Shown piece after piece: positions 34,670 through 43,130 of a stretch of 64,000 nt of DNA (within the stretch, counting starts at the first letter, position 1; each line of letters starts with the position of its first letter). The position numbers were made by a program, and so were the translations under genes. This DNA comes from Methylophilaceae bacterium (GTDB lineage Bacteria; Pseudomonadota; Gammaproteobacteria; Burkholderiales; Methylophilaceae), in assembly GCA_013141125.1 (NCBI GenBank), contig JABFRO010000001.1:1178001-1242000 (forward strand). Direction: 5' to 3'. The notes beneath the pieces were generated by a model. That model was not told the origin of the DNA, ran no database searches, and worked only from the letters and a program-made list of their open reading frames with translations.

Positions 34670-34921
34670 ATGAAAATCAATGATAAAGACACAGAAAGTC
34701 TGGTAATAAAGTTGCAAGAATTAAGCAGCAAAGTTAATTTATTAGTTAAAGAAACCGAGGATGCAGGAACGGCTTTAAAACTTAAATATGATGAAGAAGT
34801 CGAGGCCTTGGCCGCCAAACAACTGGCTACGGCTGAAACAGCAAAAGAGCTGGATGACACCAGCAATGAAGTTATGGAATTAAAACGGCCACCTATCCGT
34901 TCGGATTTGCCGCATGATTAG
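34670..34921 (+). CDS. Small coiled-coil protein of unknown function
   Basis: An 83-residue, highly charged helical protein (DTESLVIKLQELSSKVNLLV; KLKYDEEVEALAAKQLATAE). There is no signal peptide and no family I can name. It starts 72 bp after the OmpA-like gene, with AGGGAT before the ATG, and is plausibly the third gene of that operon. Confidence 0.6.
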   Translation: MKINDKDTESLVIKLQELSSKVNLLVKETEDAGTALKLKYDEEVEALAAKQLATAETAKELDDTSNEVMELKRPPIRSDLPHD

Positions 34922-35097
34922 AATCTTTTCCAAGCGTTAAATGACGATTTTATTTCTGTGAGCAGGAACGAATTTCGATGGCCGCCGTTTTATGCGACAC
35001 TATCTCATAGCACCGCTAAAGCTCACTTCCATCAAACTCTTAACGACTCTCAAGGAAAATTCTCATCACCATGGTGATGGGATTTAACATACTCATT

Positions 35098-36150
35098 ATG
35101 AAAACAAATACTTACGCTGCACAAAGTGCCACCACCCCGCTCGCTCCTTTTAATATCCAACGTCGTGAACCCGGCGCACATGATGTGCAAATTGATATTC
35201 TCTATTGTGGGGTTTGTCATTCTGACCTGCATATCGCCCGCAATGAATGGCATGGAACCACTTATCCCTGTGTTCCAGGCCATGAAATCATCGGACGTAT
35301 CAGCAAAGTTGGCGCGCACGTCAAAAATTTCAAAGAAGGCGACCTCGCCGGAGTGGGTTGTATGGTTGATTCCTGCCGCACTTGTGAAAATTGCGTGGAT
35401 GATTTGGAACAATTTTGTGAAAAAGGCCCGATTTTCACTTACAACTCACCGGACAAACATAGCGGTGGCCTGACTTACGGCGGATACTCGGAAAATGTAG
35501 TCGTGGATGAGGCCTTTGTGCTGCACATCCCGCACAATCTGGATCTCGCCGCCACCGCGCCGCTGTTGTGCGCCGGAATCACCACTTATTCGCCATTACG
35601 TCATTACAATGTTGGAAAAGGCCAAAAGGTCGGCATAGTCGGCTTGGGTGGATTGGGACATATGGGCGTGAAACTGGCCAAAGCTTTCGGCGCACACGTC
35701 GTGGTTTTTACGACTTCAGCAAACAAAGTGGAAGATGCCTTACGTTTGGGCGCGGATGAAGTCGTTAACTCCCGCAATGAAAACGAAATGCAGGCACATC
35801 TCAACAGTTTCCATTTCATTCTCGATACCGTAGCGGCGCAACACGACATCAACGCCTATCTGCTGCTGCTAAAACGTGATGGCACACTGACACAAGTGGG
35901 CGTTCCTTCTGAACCTTTGGCGGTTCAGGTAGGCAGTCTGATTTATGGTCGCCGCAATTTCAGCGGCTCGCTGATAGGCGGCATCAAGGAAACACAGGAA
36001 ATGCTGGATTTCTGCGGTGCACACAATATCACCGCCGACATCGAACTCATCCCGATCCAGAACATTAATGCAGCCTATGAACGATTGCTGAAAAGTGATG
36101 TGAAATACCGCTTTGTAATTGATATGGCATCACTCAAAGAAACGCCATAA
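35098..36150 (+). CDS. Zinc-dependent alcohol dehydrogenase (YahK/CAD-like)
   Basis: A medium-chain NADP(H)-dependent aldehyde reductase/alcohol dehydrogenase of about 350 residues. The catalytic zinc site is CGVCHSDLH and GHE, the structural zinc site is CRTCENCVDDLEQFC, and the Rossmann motif is GLGGLGHMGVKLA near residue 180. It resembles E. coli YahK/YjgB and cinnamyl-alcohol dehydrogenases, which act on broad aldehydes. The start is uncertain: the frame is open from an ATG at 35071, but the homologous start MKTNTYAAQS is at 35098, and neither has an ideal ribosome binding site. It lies 97 bp before a cytochrome b561 gene. Confidence 0.9.
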   Translation: MKTNTYAAQSATTPLAPFNIQRREPGAHDVQIDILYCGVCHSDLHIARNEWHGTTYPCVPGHEIIGRISKVGAHVKNFKEGDLAGVGCMVDSCRTCENCVDDLEQFCEKGPIFTYNSPDKHSGGLTYGGYSENVVVDEAFVLHIPHNLDLAATAPLLCAGITTYSPLRHYNVGKGQKVGIVGLGGLGHMGVKLAKAFGAHVVVFTTSANKVEDALRLGADEVVNSRNENEMQAHLNSFHFILDTVAAQHDINAYLLLLKRDGTLTQVGVPSEPLAVQVGSLIYGRRNFSGSLIGGIKETQEMLDFCGAHNITADIELIPIQNINAAYERLLKSDVKYRFVIDMASLKETP

Positions 36151-36247
36151 AAAAAACGCTATAAATATATTGGACTTCAAACGCGATTAGTTGCGCCTGA
36201 ATATCCATTTTAAGCAGCAGAATTTCCAATAATCAAGGAGAAATAAA

Positions 36248-36796
36248 ATGCAATGGCGCAATAGTACGGAACGTTACGGAACACTCTCCATAGCACTGCA
36301 TTGGTTAATGCTGCTACTGTTCATTGCAGTATATGCCAGCATTGAACTGCGTGAGTTTTTCCCCAAAGGCAGCGACCCGCGTGAAGCCTTGAAAACCTGG
36401 CACTTCATGCTCGGCCTGTCTGTTTTTGCTTTAGTCTGGCTACGCCTGCTCGCGCTCAAATTGGGTGCGTTTCCACGCATCAGGCCGGAAATGTCAAAAT
36501 GGCAGCACTGGTTAGCCCGTGCTATGCATATGACACTTTATGTGTTGATGATTGCCATGCCGCTACTCGGCTGGCTGCTGCTCAGCGCGGCTGGCAAACC
36601 CATCCCGTTCTTTGGTCTGGAACTGCCGGCACTGATAGGCAAAAGTAAGGAATTAGCTGAAACCATAAAAGAGATTCATGAAACAGGAGGTACTATGGGT
36701 TACTTTCTGATTGGTTTACATGCTTCCGCCGCGCTGTATCATCATTATTTCCTGCGTGACAACACCCTGTTACGAATAATGCCAAATCGCGATTAA
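36248..36796 (+). CDS. Cytochrome b561 (YodB/YceJ family)
   Basis: A four-helix di-haem b membrane protein of 182 residues. LSIALHWLMLLLFIAVY carries the first haem His, KTWHFMLGLSVFALVWLRL the second, and the C-terminal ETGGTMGYFLIGLHASAALYHHYFLRD completes the family pattern. It is thought to pass electrons between quinol and periplasmic partners. AAGGAG precedes the ATG. The family is distinct from the b561 at 59257. Confidence 0.88.
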   Translation: MQWRNSTERYGTLSIALHWLMLLLFIAVYASIELREFFPKGSDPREALKTWHFMLGLSVFALVWLRLLALKLGAFPRIRPEMSKWQHWLARAMHMTLYVLMIAMPLLGWLLLSAAGKPIPFFGLELPALIGKSKELAETIKEIHETGGTMGYFLIGLHASAALYHHYFLRDNTLLRIMPNRD

Positions 36797-36827
36797 GGCT
36801 GGGGTTCGGTAGGATGGAACGCATTAT

Positions 36828-37010
36828 GGGCACTTCTATTAATCCACAATCATCGTCATACCGCGTTGCTTACAAAAAATTATTAGCTACGGCATAACCT
36901 AAAGGTTAGTCTCCACTGAAATGGCGTTTTCCTTACCTATCAAACATATGCCGCGTCATAATTTTTCGTGTCCGGCCTTGTCTAATTTAGAAACTTGAAT
37001 TAATAGCTGA
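36828..37010. mobile_element. Degenerate copy of the MITE-like element
   Basis: Begins GGGCACTTCTATTAATC and shares with 4315-4456 the blocks CGTTGCTTACAAAAAATTATT, TCCGGCCTTGTCTAATTTAG and TTGAATTAATAG, but the right terminal repeat has decayed and about 45 bp are inserted in the middle. Confidence 0.65.
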
Positions 37011-37026
37011 TGTTACGCACCCTCAT

Positions 37027-37142
37027 TTATCCGCAGATTAATGAATATAAAACAACAATTTAGCCCGGATAGGCGACACACCTTTTGGGTGATGCGCTAA
37101 TCTCTCGCAAGCCTATGAAAATCTGCGTTAATCTGCGGATAA
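37027..37142. repeat. Inverted repeat with perfect 15-bp arms
   Basis: TTATCCGCAGATTAA at 37027-37041 and its reverse complement at 37128-37142. The type TTAATCTGCGGATAA is a common dispersed bacterial repeat. The stretch 37011-37264 otherwise holds no gene. Confidence 0.65.
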
Positions 37143-37264
37143 CTGCTTTTTCTAGGATAAAGTGAAGTCGCGCCAGTGCCGAATCAAACTGGGCTTGCAC
37201 AATCAGCGCGATTTGATCCGGCGGGTGGATAAGCTGCTAACAGTCAGGGAGTAATCCAGCCAAA

Positions 37265-38617
37265 TTAATGCGGCAAGGCGGTAAGTGTTATATCCCGATT
37301 GGGTTTGATGGTAATGCTGTGTGCGGGTTTGATTGAAGCGAGGTTGGTTGTGAAGCGGAAGGCTCTCAATAAGGAAACAATGATAATCATTATTTCCAGC
37401 TCGGCAAAATGTCGTCCTATGCAGCTATGTGCGCCACCACCAAAGGGAAAGTAGGCAAATTTATGGCGTTTTTCCAGCAAGGGGCTAAGAAAATGCTCGG
37501 GGTAAAATTCCTCCGGCCGCTCCCAGAGTTTTTCATGATGATGCGTAGCGTAAAGACTAAGGATTACATCTGTGCCAGCGGCAATTTCATGTTCGCCCAA
37601 GGCAAAATTTTCAACAGCATGCGTAGAAAGCGCTGCTGTAGATGGATACAAACGCATGGCTTCAGACAAAACTGCTTTGGTATAAACCAGCTTGGATAGA
37701 TTTTCCATCGTCAGTTCATCTTCCCGACATTGCTGGATTTCCTCAATCATGCGGCTTTGGATCGCCTCATTTTTCGCTATCAGATAAAAAAACCACAGCA
37801 GGGTATTGATAGTGGTGTCTTGTCCGGCAAAGAACATGCTAATGGCTTCATCATTAAGCAGTTCTTCTGAGATAGTGTAGGCGGTTTTTGGGTCTTTGGC
37901 CTGCATGAGCAAGGAGATGAGATTGTTGGCCACGCCTGCATTGCCATGTATTTTTTTACGGGCAATATCCTGCTGAATAAAGACCTTTAAATGTTTCAAG
38001 GCCTGATGCAGCCGTTTAACGCGGAATGGAAATAACAGTTTCAATTTTCCCAGCCCGATCAATTCGGTGACGACAAGCGGTGCCAGCCCTTTGGAGATGG
38101 CATCAATGGCATTGATTAATGGCTGGGTATGGCTGCTTTTATCGGCGGAATGCCCAAATAACACGCGGATAAATAAATGTTGAACGTGTTGCTTGAGTTC
38201 ATGAGAAAGATTGATGTCAGCTGAAGTTTGTTTGAATCTGGCCACCAGTGCGTTTGATTCTTCAATAAAGCTGTTGCTCCAGATACCGACGGAATCCTTG
38301 TTGAACAGGGGCTGCATGACGCGGCGTTGGCGTTGCCAAATATCCTGGTGGCTATTCAACAGGCTGTTGCCGAATACCGGTTTTTTGGCTTCGTACAACA
38401 CATCCCGATTCAGCAAGCCTTTAGCCTCTTGCCGGAAAATCTCCTCGATAAATTCCGGTTTGCGCACAAACAACAGCTTTTTGCCAAAAAGATTGATTAG
38501 CACCAAATCACCATGCCTGTGCAGGCTGTTAATGGCTTTTATCGGGTTGGTGATGGTTCTAAAAACCAGCACAAAAATGAATAGCTTTTTAAAACCAGAT
38601 GAATTTAAAATTACCAT
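37265..38617 (-). CDS. Cytochrome P450
   Basis: A 450-residue haem-thiolate monooxygenase. The I-helix oxygen-activation motif is AGQDTTINTL, the ExxR of helix K is in LSEAMRLYPS, and the haem-binding loop is FGGGAHSCIGRHFAELE near residue 395. The N-terminal hydrophobic segment (KKLFIFVLVFR) could be a membrane anchor, unusual in bacterial P450s. It lies 159 bp downstream of a B12 radical SAM gene on the same strand, possibly one biosynthetic or lipid-tailoring unit. The substrate cannot be inferred. Confidence 0.93.
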   Translation of the reverse strand: MVILNSSGFKKLFIFVLVFRTITNPIKAINSLHRHGDLVLINLFGKKLLFVRKPEFIEEIFRQEAKGLLNRDVLYEAKKPVFGNSLLNSHQDIWQRQRRVMQPLFNKDSVGIWSNSFIEESNALVARFKQTSADINLSHELKQHVQHLFIRVLFGHSADKSSHTQPLINAIDAISKGLAPLVVTELIGLGKLKLLFPFRVKRLHQALKHLKVFIQQDIARKKIHGNAGVANNLISLLMQAKDPKTAYTISEELLNDEAISMFFAGQDTTINTLLWFFYLIAKNEAIQSRMIEEIQQCREDELTMENLSKLVYTKAVLSEAMRLYPSTAALSTHAVENFALGEHEIAAGTDVILSLYATHHHEKLWERPEEFYPEHFLSPLLEKRHKFAYFPFGGGAHSCIGRHFAELEIMIIIVSLLRAFRFTTNLASIKPAHSITIKPNRDITLTALPH

Positions 38618-38776
38618 TTAGTTTCAATATATTGAGTTTTCATAAGCAGCACAAACCTGTGTTTGCAAGGGGTGGCACCTACCCATTTTTAGCCTTCAAA
38701 TCAAAGCGCAGTTTTGATTTGGTGTAGCCAGCCAAAGTGTAAAAAATGCCGTTGTTTTCATACTTTAAGCAAGCAT

Positions 38777-40441
38777 TCACATCGCCGCAGGAATACCCAC
38801 CCTGGCTTTGTTCTTGATGCGTTGCGAGTAAAACGAGGCTGATTCGTCTCCGTGTTGGCATTCGCGGGAAAATTTAATCAAATGATAGGCCACCAATCCC
38901 ACATGGATCACACTTTCAATATCTCCGCTTTTCAGCGCAGGCCAGGCCATTTTCCAGAAGGTACCGCGATAATCGCTTAACACGCCTACATGCCATAGGG
39001 TGTTACGCAAGGCACGCAACCCTTTCTTGATATTCTCCCATGTGACGCGCCCGTGAGCATTGCCAATAGGCAAGCGGTTGGGATAAGTATGCTGCATCTG
39101 GTATTTAAATCGCTCGTATAAAAATTCAGGCGTAAACGCGGCGGTAATGGTTTCCCGCCACATTTCTTCCACTTCATCATAAGGCAGCAAAAATTCCACG
39201 TTGGAATCCCTATGCTCATGCTGCAGGTTGAGTCGCCCCTCGCTTTCCAGCCGTCGCCATAAAGGCGTGCGCGGCAAAGCGTGTAGCAGATTGATGGTCA
39301 GTGTAGGAATCTGCGAAGCCTGAATAAAATCCAGGATGCGTTGGCCGGTATCCGGCGTATCCGTATCCAGCCCGATAATAATGCCGGAAACCACTTCCAT
39401 GCCATATTGGTTGAGGGTTTGAATCGCTTCCAGAATGGGTATATTGAGGTTTTGCGGCTTGTACATGGCTTGCAAGGCTTCCGGTTCCGGCGTTTCTATG
39501 CCACAGAACACCGTTCCAAAATAAGCCTCGCGCATCATCTCCAATATCTTGGGATTTTGCGCAATATTCAGTGTAGCTTCACAGGCGAATTCAACCGGAT
39601 AGCCATTGCGTTTTTGCCATTCAATCAAATGTGGCAATAACTCCAAAATGGCTTTTTGATTGCCTATGAAATTATCATCGACAAAATAAACCGCGCCCGG
39701 GTTGCCGGATGCCAGCATTTGATCCAGCTCCTGCAAAATTTGTTCGGGCTGTTTAAGGCGCGGATTACGTCCGTAAAGCTCAGGAATATCACAAAACTCA
39801 CAGCGAAACGGACAGCCGCTGGAAAATTGAATGCTGCCGATAAAATAATTGCGCACATCAATCAAATGGTAAGCAGGCGCTGGAAACGCGTTCAACGGCA
39901 GGCGCTCCGTGGTTTCAAAGCGCAATTGCCGGGGCGGACGTTGCGAACCATGCATATCAATATATTCAATCAACCGATCGGTGGCATCGCCAAATTCGCC
40001 CAAATGCAGCAGATCAAACTCCGGGTAATACTCCGGGCAACCGGAAACCGACGGTCCACCCAACACGCTTAGCTTGCCGAATTCATGCGCGCTTTGATTG
40101 ATATTGTTGATCTGTTCCTGCTGAATATGCATACCGCTGGTCACCACCACATCCGCCCACTGATAATCGGCAGCGCTGGCTGGCTTCACGTTTTCATCAA
40201 TCAAACGCACCTCCCATTCTTTGGGCAAATAAGCCGCCACCAGCAAAATGCCCTGTGGTGGCATAAACGCTTTCACCTGCTTGCCCATCAACGGGTAAGC
40301 ATGATGAAACGTACCAAAAGAACGGCTATAGCGGGGAAAAACGCAGAGAATCCGGCGCTGGTTTTGTGGCGTATAAATGCTTCTGCCCGTGCTTATTTCC
40401 GGCACCGGCTTTTCAAAGGCTTTAACACTGACAGGCTTCAT
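38777..40441 (-). CDS. B12-binding-domain radical SAM protein (DUF4070; HpnP-like group)
   Basis: A 554-residue cobalamin-dependent radical SAM enzyme. The N-terminal cobalamin-binding-like domain contains FPRYSRSFGTFHHAYPLMG and KAFMPPQGILLVAAYLP. The radical SAM cluster is CPFRCEFC (Cys210, 214, 217), and a DUF4070 C-terminal region follows. The group includes the hopanoid C-2 methylase HpnP and many uncharacterised relatives, so a methyl transfer to a lipid or natural product is plausible but not shown. The ATG at 40441 with AAAGGA upstream is preferred to 40516. Confidence 0.87.
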   Translation of the reverse strand: MKPVSVKAFEKPVPEISTGRSIYTPQNQRRILCVFPRYSRSFGTFHHAYPLMGKQVKAFMPPQGILLVAAYLPKEWEVRLIDENVKPASAADYQWADVVVTSGMHIQQEQINNINQSAHEFGKLSVLGGPSVSGCPEYYPEFDLLHLGEFGDATDRLIEYIDMHGSQRPPRQLRFETTERLPLNAFPAPAYHLIDVRNYFIGSIQFSSGCPFRCEFCDIPELYGRNPRLKQPEQILQELDQMLASGNPGAVYFVDDNFIGNQKAILELLPHLIEWQKRNGYPVEFACEATLNIAQNPKILEMMREAYFGTVFCGIETPEPEALQAMYKPQNLNIPILEAIQTLNQYGMEVVSGIIIGLDTDTPDTGQRILDFIQASQIPTLTINLLHALPRTPLWRRLESEGRLNLQHEHRDSNVEFLLPYDEVEEMWRETITAAFTPEFLYERFKYQMQHTYPNRLPIGNAHGRVTWENIKKGLRALRNTLWHVGVLSDYRGTFWKMAWPALKSGDIESVIHVGLVAYHLIKFSRECQHGDESASFYSQRIKNKARVGIPAAM

Positions 40442-40699
40442 TTCAAAATCCTTTAATCCATGATGAATGTTTAGGGGGTTTGAACTAGCGGCACAGCTGT
40501 AATATTTTACGCGCAAGCAAAATATTGGACTTGACTTAACCTATAAAAATTCAAAGGCTAAATCAACCAATCTGGAAATACACTCCACCTTAAGTTTCGC
40601 TACCTAAGCCGATGAATGTTACGGCCATGCCAACAGAGTTTCTGAAAAAAAGTGTCAAAACTAAATGAAAAAGCGTTGCAGGCAGGCGGGTATAACGAA

Positions 40700-41299
40700 T
40701 TATTTACCCTTTAAACTCGGCCACGCGGCTTTGATGTAGTAGACCATGGATACTAATGTCAAAAATGTCGCAATGAGAATTAATATCTGACCGACAAATT
40801 TGGTGTCCATCATGCCTATTCCTTTGATGCCGATGGGATCAAAATAAAGTAAAAACAGAATGGCGATCATCTGCACAGCGGTTTTGACTTTACCTATGGT
40901 CGCCACAGCCACATTGCCGCGCTCACCTAACCCTGCCATCCATTCACGCAAGGCACTGATGGTGATTTCACGGCCGATAATAATCAGAGTTACAAATACG
41001 CCGGTACGGCTCAAATCCACCAGCACAATCAACGCAGCAGCTACCATCAGTTTATCGGCGACGGGGTCAAGAAACGCGCCAAAGGCCGACGTTTGTTGCC
41101 ACTTGCGCGCCAAATAACCATCCAACCAATCGGTAGCGGCGGCCAGTGCAAACAGCAGCGTGGCGGTGACATTCACCCAATGGTAGGGAATCATCCCGCT
41201 TGGCAGGTAAAAGATACTCACAAACACCGGTATCAGCGCAATGCGCAACATGGTCAGCAGATTGGGGATATTCCACGGTGTGGATTTTGGGGATGTCAC
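40700..41299 (-). CDS. pgsA: CDP-diacylglycerol-glycerol-3-phosphate 3-phosphatidyltransferase
   Basis: The integral membrane enzyme that makes phosphatidylglycerol-phosphate. The CDP-alcohol phosphotransferase motif D-G-x2-A-R-x8-G-x3-D-x3-D is seen across DGYLARKW and GAFLDPVADK near residue 75. Length 199 is normal. The start codon touches the uvrC stop codon (one-base overlap). The uvrC-pgsA pairing is common in proteobacteria. Confidence 0.95.
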   Translation of the reverse strand: MTSPKSTPWNIPNLLTMLRIALIPVFVSIFYLPSGMIPYHWVNVTATLLFALAAATDWLDGYLARKWQQTSAFGAFLDPVADKLMVAAALIVLVDLSRTGVFVTLIIIGREITISALREWMAGLGERGNVAVATIGKVKTAVQMIAILFLLYFDPIGIKGIGMMDTKFVGQILILIATFLTLVSMVYYIKAAWPSLKGK

Positions 41300-43125
41300 T
41301 AATGTAGCTCCTGATAAATTTTTTCCGCCAGCATACGGCTAATACCTTCCACTTTGGCGATTTCATCGACACTGGCATTTTTAATGCCATCCAGGCCGCC
41401 GAAATGGGTAAGCAAGCTTTTACGCCGTTTGGCACCTATACCGGCAATGTCTTCCAATGAAGAATGGGTACGCGCCTTGGCGCGCCTTGCTCTATGTCCG
41501 GTAATCGCAAAACGGTGCGCTTCATCGCGGATTTGCTGCAACAAATGCAAACCCGGATGGTCTTTTTTCAAGCCCACAGGCGTAGCGCGCCCGGCAAAAA
41601 ACATCTGCTCCAAACCCGGCCTGCGCTCTTCGCCTTTGGCAATGCCCACCAGAAGAATATCAGGTAAGCCGACTTCCCGCATCACTTCCACCGCAATCCC
41701 CAGCTGGCCTTTGCCACCGTCTATGAATACCAGATCCGGCAACTTGCCCTCGCCTGCCGCAATTTTCTTGTAGCGCCGCGTCAGTGCATCGCGCATGGCG
41801 GCATAATCATCACCCGGCGTAATGCCGGTGATATTGTAACGCCGATATTCCGCAGGCTGCATATCGCCGCGATCAAACACCACACAGGAAGCCACCGTCG
41901 CCTCGCCCATGGTGTGGCTGATGTCAAAGCACTCAATGCGCTCGGTAGTCTCCGGCAAATCCAGAGCCTCACGCAAGGCCAGCAAACGCCCTTGCTGATT
42001 GGCGGATTGCGCGGCGCGTTGTTGCAGCGCCAGCTTGGCATTGGTTTGCGCCATTTTCAGCCAGACTTTTTTATCGCCCGTGGGGTTGGTATTGATTTTG
42101 ACCTTGCGCCCTACCTGCTCGGTAAACACCTCTTCCAGGGCCGCCGTTTCTATTGCCACATTGACAATAATCAAGGGCGGCATGGCCTGCGCCACATAAT
42201 GCTGCTCCAAAAACGCCTGCACCGTGGTTTCCATGTCGCAACCATCGGCATTTTTAGGAAAGAAGCTTTTATCGCCCAAATGCCGCCCGCCACGTATCAT
42301 CACCAGATTCACACATACCTGCGCTTGCAACTCGGCGCAGGCGATCACATCGGCATCCGCCACATTGAAATCGCTGACAAACTGGCGCGCCTGCACCTGA
42401 CGCAGGCTTTGCATACGGTCACGGTAAAGTGCTGCCATTTCATATTCCATGCGCTCGGCGGCGGCGGACATTTTCTCACTCAGCTCATCCATCACCTGCT
42501 GCTCGCGCCCCTGTAAAAACAGGGCGGCATGGTTGATGTCGTGCTTATAATCCTCAACGCTGATATAGCCCACGCATGGCGCGGTGCAGCGCTCAATCTG
42601 ATATTGCAAACAAGGCCGCGAACGGTTGGCAAACACGCTATTTTCACAGGTGCGCAGTTTAAACACTTTCTGCAATAACTGAATGCTCTCGCGCACCGCC
42701 ACTGAATTGGGGAAAGGCCCGAAATAATCATTACCCTTGCGCTGCGTGCCACGATGAAACGCCAAGCGCGGAAACTCATCGCCGGTCAGCGTAATGTAAG
42801 GATAAGATTTATCATCGCGGAACAACACGTTGTAACGCGGCATAAAGCTCTTGATAAGATTGTTTTCCAGCAGCAAGGCCTCCGCCTCCGAGCGCGTCAC
42901 CGTGGTTTCTATTTTGGCAATATGCGAAACCATCATGCGTGTGCGCGGGCTAGGCAGATTCTTTTGAAAATACGAGGCCACGCGCTTTTTCAAATCACGC
43001 GCCTTGCCCACATAAATCACCTCATCCTGCGCGTTTATCATGCGATAAACACCGGGTAAGTTGGGCAAGTTTTTTAGTATGGGCTTGGAGTCAAACGTCA
43101 TGGTGGATGAAATAGTGTTATTCAT
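41299..43125 (-). CDS. uvrC: Excinuclease ABC subunit C
   Basis: The nuclease subunit of nucleotide excision repair, making both incisions around a lesion. The GIY-YIG domain is at the N-terminus (LPGVYRMINAQDEVIYVGKA), the UVR domain lies in the middle, the RNase H-like domain has ECFDISH and FIDGGKGQL, and tandem helix-hairpin-helix motifs close the protein (DIAGIGAKRRKSLL). Length 608 is normal. The start is five bases after the stop codon of the degenerate methyltransferase gene, so it may be read from an upstream promoter. Confidence 0.97.
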   Translation of the reverse strand: MNNTISSTMTFDSKPILKNLPNLPGVYRMINAQDEVIYVGKARDLKKRVASYFQKNLPSPRTRMMVSHIAKIETTVTRSEAEALLLENNLIKSFMPRYNVLFRDDKSYPYITLTGDEFPRLAFHRGTQRKGNDYFGPFPNSVAVRESIQLLQKVFKLRTCENSVFANRSRPCLQYQIERCTAPCVGYISVEDYKHDINHAALFLQGREQQVMDELSEKMSAAAERMEYEMAALYRDRMQSLRQVQARQFVSDFNVADADVIACAELQAQVCVNLVMIRGGRHLGDKSFFPKNADGCDMETTVQAFLEQHYVAQAMPPLIIVNVAIETAALEEVFTEQVGRKVKINTNPTGDKKVWLKMAQTNAKLALQQRAAQSANQQGRLLALREALDLPETTERIECFDISHTMGEATVASCVVFDRGDMQPAEYRRYNITGITPGDDYAAMRDALTRRYKKIAAGEGKLPDLVFIDGGKGQLGIAVEVMREVGLPDILLVGIAKGEERRPGLEQMFFAGRATPVGLKKDHPGLHLLQQIRDEAHRFAITGHRARRAKARTHSSLEDIAGIGAKRRKSLLTHFGGLDGIKNASVDEIAKVEGISRMLAEKIYQELH

Positions 43126-43130
43126 GTAAA

